Assembly (NCBI GenBank): GCA_946628415.1
Contig: CAMOWK010000001.1
Coordinates: 124,001-188,000 of the forward strand
Reading direction: 5' to 3'
DNA: 64,000 bases
Source: an uncultured Lachnospiraceae bacterium
Lineage (GTDB): Bacteria > Bacillota > Clostridia > Lachnospirales > Lachnospiraceae
Positions 54,531 to 62,600 of this stretch are shown in pieces (positions within the stretch are counted from its first letter, which is position 1; each line of letters starts with the position of its first letter). A model generated the notes under the pieces. The model saw only the letters and a list, made by a program, of their open reading frames with translations, did not search any database and was not told where the DNA came from. Made by a program: the position numbers and the translations under genes.

Positions 54531-55436
54531 TTAGATTTCGCCGGTAATAAGCCATGGTGAAGGCTGTGATACAAATACGCTGTTCTTATCAGTCTTACTT
54601 ACTGTAATCTGTGTAACTTCCATATTTTTAATATTATGCCTTTCGAAGATATCCTTTATACCTGACAGAATATCAAGTTCAAGGGTATAAATGACAAACT
54701 GCATCTTAGGATTCTTTGTAAGAAGTCTTTCAATATCCTTTTCAAGGTATTTGGTAGCAACTATAAATGCAAGTCTTGGGACAGGAATACTATCCAGTGA
54801 TTCCGGAGAAAGATCCGGAATTATATCTACATTGTAAAGGCCGAATTTCGATACATTTTCTTCCATCGACTTCTTATCCTGCTCGTCAGGCTCGACCGCA
54901 ACAATTGTTCCTTCACTTGCAATAAATGCAGATTCAATAACTATACTCTCACCGCTGACAATGGCGATAACATCATGTGAATCAACATTCAGCATACTCA
55001 TGATAACGGCACGGATTTCATTTCCGACGTATTTAACAGTACCTTTACTGAAGAAATCATTCTTCATACCGATTCTGTATGACTCACGAGTATTTTCATT
55101 TTTTATAAATATTACGGATGGAACGGAAAGCTTCTTTGTGACAAAATCAATAAGCTTAGCCTGCTTTATGTTCTCATTAGGAATAAGGCCTTCCGCAAAC
55201 CACACATCGTAGTCGCCAAATCCTTTCTCCCAAAGTTCATAGAAAAGATTCTCATGTGTGGAATCCGCAAAAATCATTACCCTTTTATGAGTTTCAATCG
55301 TTGGAACAACATTCTTCTGCTTTCCACAGATATTAATGAGCTTTATCTTCTCCGGACTTGTATTCATAAGATCCGAGAAATGTGCCGTCCACTGAAGCAT
55401 TTCCTTATTGCTGTAAGCTGTTCTCTTTTCTGGCAT
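54531..55436 (-). CDS. Degenerate CobL-like (CbiE/CbiT-related) protein
   Basis: 301 aa from the ATG at 55436 (GGAGGGG upstream). The C-terminal half follows precorrin-6Y methyltransferase CbiT: GNEIRAVIMSML, an acidic motif II GTIVAVEPDEQDKKSMEENV, FGLYNVDII, and a closing VTQITVSKT...WLITGE. The first half resembles the C-terminal part of CbiE (INICGKQKNVV, GFGDYDVWFAEGL). However, the CbiE SAM-binding N-terminus is absent, and CbiT motif I, normally DIGAGTGS, has become AIVSGES, with the glycine pattern lost. No other cobalamin gene is near; it precedes leuS by 75 bases. So it is probably not an active corrin methyltransferase. Alignment is from memory of the family. Confidence 0.65.
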   Translation of the reverse strand: MPEKRTAYSNKEMLQWTAHFSDLMNTSPEKIKLINICGKQKNVVPTIETHKRVMIFADSTHENLFYELWEKGFGDYDVWFAEGLIPNENIKQAKLIDFVTKKLSVPSVIFIKNENTRESYRIGMKNDFFSKGTVKYVGNEIRAVIMSMLNVDSHDVIAIVSGESIVIESAFIASEGTIVAVEPDEQDKKSMEENVSKFGLYNVDIIPDLSPESLDSIPVPRLAFIVATKYLEKDIERLLTKNPKMQFVIYTLELDILSGIKDIFERHNIKNMEVTQITVSKTDKNSVFVSQPSPWLITGEI

Positions 55437-55555
55437 TGTAACCCCTCCTCGTTTATTCCCCATTTTTTTTATTACGAAGGCCGTTAATCGACCAGGTTGT
55501 CTATATATTTATATTATTCCCTTTTTTTATGCCTTTTATAATAACCAAACGTATA

Positions 55556-57052
55556 TTATGCTTTATCATTATTTGACTTTGCATTATTTGAGTTTGAATT
55601 GCCTGATTTAGCATTATCTGACTTTGCATTGCCTGATTTACCATTATCGGATTTAGCATTATCTGACTTTGCACTCTCCGAAACATCATCATTCTTAGAA
55701 AGCTTCTTCGGCGATTCATGTTCTATCAGGTGATGAAGATTATCAAGCTGCTTCTTTGCAAACTCGTCCATCCTCTGACGACGTTTCTTTGGTGATTCCT
55801 TCTTTGGAGGCGGTCCGAATATCGGTTCTCCATCTTCATTAAACCTGTAAAGCTCCTGATAAAACTCCGTCTGACTGGTAAGCCCTTTTTCATGAAGCTT
55901 ATCACGAAGTAAAATTGTGATGGCCGTGTAAATACATGCAAATACAGGAACTCCCAGAAGCATGCCCATAAAACCAAACAGATTACCGCCAACTATGATG
56001 GCAAAAAGTACCCAGAAGCCTGTGAGTCCGGTTGAATCGCCAAGTATCATAGGTCCAATGATATTTCCATCAATCTGCTGGAGTATTATAACGAAGATAA
56101 CAAAAACTACAGCCATCTTCGGATCATCCACGAGAATAAGTATAGCACTCGGAATAGCACCGATAAATGGTCCGAAATACGGAACGACATTTGTAACACC
56201 GACGATAACACTTACGAGAGCTGCGTAAGGCATTTCAACGAGATTACAGAATATAGCACATATTATACCTATGATAAATGAATCGATGATCTTACCATTG
56301 ATAAACCCGCCAAATACTGAGTTCATATATGAAAATGCATCAACCACTTTATTGCCGTTTTTCTTATCGAACAAACAGTATATTGCTTTCTTACACTGTG
56401 CAAGCATCTTCTCTTTTGTACTGAGAACATATATCGCCGCAACAAGTCCTACAAAGAACTCTACAACAAAATTGATACCTCCGATAATTCCGGTTGATAC
56501 CGCGGAAATTATCGTATCTATATTCGGAAGAAGCTTATCTTTAATGATATCCATAAATGAAGTCTGGAATTCGTCGAGGTAAGCAAGAACATAGTCTTCT
56601 ATTTCAGAATTGTTTTTAAGTATATTCTCTGCCCATTTTGATACAACATCAACATAATCAGGGATGCTGTCGTAAAGCTTCAGTATACTGTCCTTAAGTG
56701 CAGGAATAACTATCGAAAGAAATACTGCAAATATAGCCAGAAATGTAATAAGTGTAAAAATTACTGCCGTTGTTGAAGATGCCTTTTTAATCTTATCTTT
56801 CCCGGCATTTTTAAATGCATTGCTGTAGCACCACTTAAATGCCCGGGTCCACATATTCATAACAGGCGCAAGTAAAAAGGCCATAACAAGTCCGAGAATT
56901 ATAGGCGATACTGCATCTATAAACAGACCAATGTAATGTACGATAACTCCGATCTTACTGAGTATAAACCAGAACAGAACCATTATACAAAGTGATACAG
57001 AAGCAATCGCTATTCTTTTTAATTCATCTTTTGAAAAACTGTGCTTGGACAT
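55556..57052 (-). CDS. AI-2E family transporter with repetitive C-terminal tail
   Basis: 498 aa; eight or so membrane helices, with the family core GLVAAIYVLSTKEKMLAQC, GFINGKIIDSFIIGIICAIF, VGVTNVVPYFGPFIGAIPSAIL and IIGPMILGDSTGLTGFWVLFAIIVGG. Characterised relatives export AI-2 or act as Na+/H+ antiporters; the substrate here is unknown. The cytoplasmic tail after about residue 400 is basic, then ends in about ten near-identical pentapeptides of the type AKSDN/GKSGN, encoded by 15-bp DNA repeats at about 55560-55680. The ATG follows GAGGAAA. Confidence 0.88.
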   Translation of the reverse strand: MSKHSFSKDELKRIAIASVSLCIMVLFWFILSKIGVIVHYIGLFIDAVSPIILGLVMAFLLAPVMNMWTRAFKWCYSNAFKNAGKDKIKKASSTTAVIFTLITFLAIFAVFLSIVIPALKDSILKLYDSIPDYVDVVSKWAENILKNNSEIEDYVLAYLDEFQTSFMDIIKDKLLPNIDTIISAVSTGIIGGINFVVEFFVGLVAAIYVLSTKEKMLAQCKKAIYCLFDKKNGNKVVDAFSYMNSVFGGFINGKIIDSFIIGIICAIFCNLVEMPYAALVSVIVGVTNVVPYFGPFIGAIPSAILILVDDPKMAVVFVIFVIILQQIDGNIIGPMILGDSTGLTGFWVLFAIIVGGNLFGFMGMLLGVPVFACIYTAITILLRDKLHEKGLTSQTEFYQELYRFNEDGEPIFGPPPKKESPKKRRQRMDEFAKKQLDNLHHLIEHESPKKLSKNDDVSESAKSDNAKSDNGKSGNAKSDNAKSGNSNSNNAKSNNDKA

Positions 57053-57104
57053 AAATTTCCTCTTTTTTATTAATGTTCATTATTATAAGCCAATATGAAT
57101 CCCT

Positions 57105-57782
57105 TCAGTCACCAAGTATATCCAGCCCCTGATTAAGCTCCGTATAATCCTTAATGCAGGCTATTACACCGGGTCTTTTGTTAAGCGATTCATTTTTACT
57201 GTCACCTGTAACGGCGATTATATGATTAATACCTGCATTAAATGCAGATTTAATTCCAATCTCTGAATCCTCAAAGCATGCTGTTTCGGACTTTTCCAGT
57301 CCTATCTTTTGCATAGCTGCATGGTACATATCCGGATGAGGTTTGGGCGGTATATCACCCGAAGCTATCACAACTTTTTCCCATGTAAACCATCTTCCGA
57401 GATTATATTCTTCAAAATAGTAATTCATATTTTCAATATTTGCTGTACTCGCAATATTGACCGGAGTTCTGGAAAGAATCAGAAAATTCAAAAACTCCTC
57501 CGCACCGGGTGCAAGTCCCGGTCTGTCTTTACTAAGAAGGCTCCTGTAAACTCTTTCCTTTTCTTCAGCAAACTGATTAATCATATCGGATGAGAGTTCA
57601 TAGCCTGTAAAATGCTCAAGTATTTCCTTGGCACTTTTGTTTTTAACATATAAATTCATCTCCTTATGGGAGATATCCTGCATGGTAAGATCCTGCAAAA
57701 AAATCCTCCATGCCGCGTCATGATACTTACCATCGAAAAGTAATGTACCGTTAAAATCAAATATAATTCCGATTTTTGCCAT
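57105..57782 (-). CDS. HAD-IA hydrolase, beta-phosphoglucomutase-like
   Basis: 225-aa HAD hydrolase with a helical C1 cap. Motif I is GIIFDFNGTLLFDGKYHDAAW, motif II is NIASTANIENM, the motif III Lys is in DIPPKPHPDMYHAA, and motif IV is CFEDSEIGIKSAFNAG. This is the pattern of beta-phosphoglucomutases and small sugar-phosphate phosphatases. Asn replaces the second Asp of the usual DxDGT (here DFNGT), as in some FNGT-type phosphatases, which argues against a mutase. No ribosome site is seen before the ATG at 57782. Stands alone. Confidence 0.85.
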   Translation of the reverse strand: MAKIGIIFDFNGTLLFDGKYHDAAWRIFLQDLTMQDISHKEMNLYVKNKSAKEILEHFTGYELSSDMINQFAEEKERVYRSLLSKDRPGLAPGAEEFLNFLILSRTPVNIASTANIENMNYYFEEYNLGRWFTWEKVVIASGDIPPKPHPDMYHAAMQKIGLEKSETACFEDSEIGIKSAFNAGINHIIAVTGDSKNESLNKRPGVIACIKDYTELNQGLDILGD

Positions 57783-57829
57783 ATTTTTTCATAAAATAAT
57801 TGTAACCTGAAATAAATGTACAATACTTG

Positions 57830-57896
57830 CACATACAAATTCACATGCAGATTTACATACTAATACACACATACAAATTCACACGTATATTTACAT
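57830..57896. repeat. Two imperfect 29-bp direct repeats, period 38
   Basis: Copies at 57830-57858 and 57868-57896 share CACATACAAATTCACA and TTTACAT and differ only in a 6-base block between. They lie just upstream of the HAD gene, in the AT-rich gap 57783-58039, which also holds the terminator of the SPFH gene and nothing else recognisable. Confidence 0.7.
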
Positions 57897-57933
57897 GCAA
57901 ATATAGTCATTAAATAATAAGAAAACATAAAGT

Positions 57934-57961
57934 CAGTACACCCGATTAACCGGATGTACTG
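57934..57961 (-). terminator. Probable terminator after the SPFH gene
   Basis: An 11-bp stem (one mismatch) with CAGTACA/TGTACTG outer arms and CCG/CGG inner arms, and a moderately T-rich minus-strand tail. It lies about 80 bases past the SPFH stop. Confidence 0.6.
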
Positions 57962-58039
57962 AATTATGTAAACTTGCATATATATAATCAATATATACTA
58001 ATATTACTTATATTACTAATAGATGTCTAAAGATAATCC

Positions 58040-59029
58040 CTAACCAAGCTTAGTTCCGCAATTACCACAGAAATTAGCCCCATTTGTAGGAGTACCACAG
58101 TTTGGACAGAACTTAGGAATTGTTCCGCCGCCTGCCTGCTGCTGAGGCGCCATCTGCTGCTGAGGTGCCTGCTGGTTCATTCCCATGTTCATATTATTCA
58201 TCATCTGATTAGCCATGGTCATACCCATCATCATCTCAGCCATACTTCCCATGGTTGAATTGCCGCCATTTAACTTACCTTCTGCCATCGCATCTGTCAT
58301 GCTAACCTGCTGATAATGATTAACATCAGTAACGAAGCTCTGTGCAGCAACCTGATTGATCTTAGCCTGAATCTCCGGTGGATATGTAAACGAGGATACA
58401 GCAAATGTAGGTACATTTATGCCCTTCTGTGAAAGCTGCATATCAAGATCCTGTCTTATGCCATCAGAAATCTGCGTTGCATTTGCCTGAAGGTTAAACA
58501 TATCTTTACCTTCAGTTGAAATCCACTTCATAAGAAGCTGATCAAGCTGTCCAATGATAAGCTCTCGAACATTATCTACATAATACTCTGTCTTTACTCC
58601 GGCGAGAGTATCAATGAGCTGTGTATAGTCACCAACTTTAATAGTAGCAGTTCCGTTAGCTCTTACAGGTATTCCTCCCGGAAGTTTATCTGACGGAAGA
58701 AGAATCTGATTTTTGGTTCCCCATTTTATAAGAAATTCTTTTGTATTTACAAAAAGAACCTCAGCTCTCATTCCGCTGTTAAAGCCAAACTTAAAACCTT
58801 TAAGTGTTGAAAGAAGCGGGATAATCTGTGACTCGATGTCATAATCACCTTCCTGCTCGAAGATACCTTCTATCTTCCCCTGATTAAGGAAAATAGCATC
58901 CTGACCAGGTTTAAGGATGAGTCTTGAGCCCTTCTTAATCTCTCTCTGGCTCCATTTCCAGAAGATCATATCCTCTCTCCACTCTTCCCACTCAACTACA
59001 CTGAGAAATTGATCTTTTATGAATCCCAT
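58040..59029 (-). CDS. SPFH-domain / virion-core-type protein with zinc ribbon (YdjI-like)
   Basis: 329 aa. An SPFH domain spans about residues 35-220 (KKGSRLILKPGQDAIFLNQG, LIKWGTKNQILLPSDK), followed by a Met/Gly/Gln-rich linker (MMMGMTMANQMMNNMNMGMN). A C-terminal zinc ribbon ends the protein (CPNCGTPTNGANFCGNCG). No membrane helix is seen. The same architecture occurs in B. subtilis YdjI, which works with the PspA homologue YdjF at the membrane. Its start overlaps the end of the upstream PspA-like gene by 13 bases, so translation is coupled. The ATG at 59029 follows GGAGGG. Confidence 0.9.
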   Translation of the reverse strand: MGFIKDQFLSVVEWEEWREDMIFWKWSQREIKKGSRLILKPGQDAIFLNQGKIEGIFEQEGDYDIESQIIPLLSTLKGFKFGFNSGMRAEVLFVNTKEFLIKWGTKNQILLPSDKLPGGIPVRANGTATIKVGDYTQLIDTLAGVKTEYYVDNVRELIIGQLDQLLMKWISTEGKDMFNLQANATQISDGIRQDLDMQLSQKGINVPTFAVSSFTYPPEIQAKINQVAAQSFVTDVNHYQQVSMTDAMAEGKLNGGNSTMGSMAEMMMGMTMANQMMNNMNMGMNQQAPQQQMAPQQQAGGGTIPKFCPNCGTPTNGANFCGNCGTKLG

Positions 59030-59490
59030 AAATTTGCACCCTCCTTGGCTCTCGCCTGATATAGTTTATCTTTAATTTCATATGCTTTTGCTTCAAGCTT
59101 ACTGATATCATTCATAAGCTTATCCAGCATTGCATTAAGTTTCTCATCATCTGCTTTGGTTCTCTCGTAATTTGTCTCCAAAGGAGCAAGCTTAAGACTC
59201 AGTTCATCTTTTCTTTTGGTGAAATACTCTATAATATCCGGTTTACCTTCACTTTCAGCCTTTTTAATATAATCAGAGAGCTTATCCATCTCAAGTTTAA
59301 CATCTGTAAGCTGCCTCATTTGCCTTACATTTGCAGCAAGAAGTGTTGCTTTTTCTTTCCTGGCAGAATCATAATTCTTCTTCAAGTCTTTAAGCATGAG
59401 GTCAAGATCTTTCTCAAGATTCTTCGACTCTGCAATCTTGGCATTATAATTGGCAGACATTATCTCATAGTATTTATCATATATACCCAT
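59017..59490 (-). CDS. Short PspA/IM30-like coiled-coil protein
   Basis: 157 aa, helical throughout with heptad patterns. It begins MGIYDKYYEIMSANYNAKIAES and continues LEKDLDLMLKDLKKNYDSARKEKATLLAA, the pattern of the helix 0-1 region of PspA/Vipp1 (ESCRT-III superfamily). The rest matches the alpha2-alpha3 hairpin and following helices, but at 157 aa it is about 65 residues shorter than PspA. PspA-type proteins coat and mend stressed membranes. The ATG at 59490 follows GGGG. The gene overlaps the SPFH gene downstream. Homology is judged by pattern, so a generic coiled coil remains possible. Confidence 0.75.
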   Translation of the reverse strand: MGIYDKYYEIMSANYNAKIAESKNLEKDLDLMLKDLKKNYDSARKEKATLLAANVRQMRQLTDVKLEMDKLSDYIKKAESEGKPDIIEYFTKRKDELSLKLAPLETNYERTKADDEKLNAMLDKLMNDISKLEAKAYEIKDKLYQARAKEGANLWDS

Positions 59491-59638
59491 AGCTTGTCCC
59501 CCTGAATGTCATTTAAAAACGAGTAATCATCTTACTTATACGTAAAAATGAATCACTTTAACTTTATTATTACAGAATGACACTATCATGATTTTACTAC
59601 ATATTTAAGAATTACACAAGAGAACTTGAATCATAAAA

Positions 59639-59662
59639 AGAACACCTCCGAAGAGGTGTTCT
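59639..59662 (-). terminator. Terminator after the giant secreted-protein gene
   Basis: A perfect 10-bp stem AGAACACCTC/GAGGTGTTCT with a CGAA loop, and a T-run on the minus strand. It begins 24 bases past the stop at 59686. Confidence 0.93.
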
Positions 59663-59685
59663 AAGAAAATCTTTAGTTTTAGGTA

Positions 59686-62600
59686 TTAGGTTATATCGAA
59701 GAGGAATGGAGCTTTCTTAATCTTGATAGTTCTAACAACCACATTACCCTTACTGTCTGTTACTCTTACACAGAGGTAAGTATAATCATTATTATACTTG
59801 TCTGGGAAGTAGCTGTCATCTATTGCAAGATTCTTAAATAGCTTATTATATACCTCACTGTCAACATAAACCGTTGAACCGTCACTAGATATAAACGATA
59901 CAGGCTTTCCTTCGGAATCATATCCAAAGATACCGTCACCGGATTCTCTGTCATAAGTAATTCCTTTTATAACTTCCTGCCATGCAAGTCTCTTACCTGT
60001 TTTAGCATCAAACTCACATCCATATACAGCTTTATCAGTACCAGCCTTATATACATGACCGTCTTCACTAGTAGGCTCATAATCAAAGTCAAAGAATATA
60101 TCTACATACTTGATATAAATACCCTTAGCAAGATCAGTCTTCATCTGAATACCAAACTCGAAGTCGATGAGCTTATCCGGTGACCATGTAGTTTCATACT
60201 GGTAATCCTTATACTCGTTACTTTCCTCATCAATTTCCTTAAGTGGATAATTCTTATTTGAATGAGTAACAAGTTTAACAGATGTATCATCAGACATTGC
60301 TGATGGTCTTGAGGAATTAAGTACAGCATTGATTATAAGCTTTGATTCCTCACTGTTAAGTTTATTAAGACCCGTATGATACATATGACCTGCACCAAAG
60401 AATGTAACATTCTTATATGTGTACAGATAATAGTTATTTGCATGATCGTTCAGATCAGCTACAAGAATAGAACCATCTGTTCCTTCTGATCCACCTGCCA
60501 AACTATACCAAACAGTAAGATTTTCATCAGGTATATCAAGTGTATATGTTTGCTGATGTGTACCTGAAATCTTAATCTTATTACTGATAGAGTTAGGGAA
60601 TGATGTCATAATACCCTTCGTAGTAGATGAACACTGAGCATAATCTGTCATAAGATCGCCCTTTGAACCACGAGCATAAAATTTAAATGCATCAAACTGT
60701 GGATCGCTTACATCTACACCATCAAATCCATTATTATCACACCATAGAATCATCGAATAATTCTGCTGATACGTTCCTCTGTTACCATGTGACTCGGCAT
60801 AATTACCATAAGTATCAGTAAGTTCTATATTCGCAATATTAAACTTACTTGTAGTATTCGAAATTCTGGCAGAATTAGCAAGTCTTTCATTACTTGTATC
60901 CATACCTACTAATGGTCTAAACTTCTTACTGAAATAAGTATTTGCATTACTGTGAGTAAGTGTATTATGGAACAGAAGAATATCTCCAGCCACATCAGTT
61001 TTAGAATTATCCTCAGCCTTAGCATACTGAACAAGCATATCTGTAGCTTTTTGATTAATAGAATCACCGGATTTAGCAAAATGCTCTGCTGCACCGAGTA
61101 CAACTAAACCAAAAGCACCCTTATTTTCTGAGTCTGCATTAGCCGTAGTAATAGTTTTTCTAAGCTGTCCACCGGATGCAAGAATCTGATAATATACATA
61201 TTTATTATAGAAATACGTCTCAAGAACTTTAGCATTTCTCCAAACAATGAAATTTTTATTTATATTGCTATAAGTTCCAATCTTATTACTTGCATAACCA
61301 CTATTATAGAAATAAAGATCTGCATATGTTTCATGCTTAGCAATATTTTCTATAATCTCTTTATACTCAGCCTGTGTAGGTGAACCCTTATCATTAGTAA
61401 AGTATTTTACACCACCATTATAATCATTTGCCAGAGCTTCAGTTGCTTTCTTAAGGTCATTCCTTGCTGTACTAATTTTAGTAGCATCTACGAGAGAAGT
61501 CTTAAATGTATCATAAGTATTAAGAATCTCACTTACATCAGCTGTATAGCTTCCAGGTGCCTTGCCATCTAGAAGATCTGACATAGCAGTAAAGTACCTA
61601 TAGTACTTATCAGAAAGATTTTGATAATCATCCAGCGTAGCTTTATTAAGATAATCAGGAATCGTATCAGCAAGATGATTTAGCTCATCAATTGTAAGAA
61701 TCGTAAGCCTGATATCATACATATCGCTAGCATTATCAAAAAGATTAAGATTAAAATCTTCCATATAACCGGTTTGCCCGGTAATAGCTTGATTCTGAAT
61801 ATCAGCAAAACCAAACTGATGCTCATGAATACCTACCTGCTTATAGTTATTTGTACCATGCTGCAAATTAGTCGTGCCGGCAGCTGTAGTATATTTTCTG
61901 AAGTTAAACGCATCTACAAATCCAAAATCTTCTTCAACAGTAGGCTCTTCTATATCAGGAGTCTGATCATCTGTACCAAATCCCGGATTGCCTATGTTGG
62001 CATCATCTGTACTTTGCTTCTGAACAAATATAAACTGTCTTGCGCCTTCACTATGGAACATAGCATGATTATATGCATTAGTCCCCATCAATCTATTTCC
62101 GGTAAGTACCTGAAGTGATTCCTGACAATCCTTACAAAGGAAAATATGAGCATCAGGAGATCCAACACCGCCTCTGGACTCAGTTGGTAAAATCTGAAGA
62201 ATATTTACCGGCTGCTTCTTATTTGTTTTAACAGCACTAACACCGGTAACAGATGAAGAATCTTTTTCATTCTTCGTATTATACACTTCAAGTTTCCAGA
62301 AAATAGGACCTGTAAAGTCTTCTTTAAGGTTTGCAGATACTGTTACACTACTGCCTTTAGTAAGATCATAATCCTTTGAAATTTTTTCATCAGAAGTGAA
62401 TTTACCATCTCCGTTATCATCTATATAGATTCTCGCCTTACTGTCAGGACTCGATTCAAGAAGTTTCACCCTGAACTTAAGTGTATGTGATGATAAAAAC
62501 TCACCTGTACTGTAAAGAACCGGTGCACTTTCAACTATGTACTTCGGTCTTTGACTAGATGTCATAAAAGCTTTATACACATCATTACCATTTGTACAAT

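Noticed and set aside
57830..57896. CRISPR array
   Set aside because: Only two imperfect repeats with a short spacer and no cas genes.
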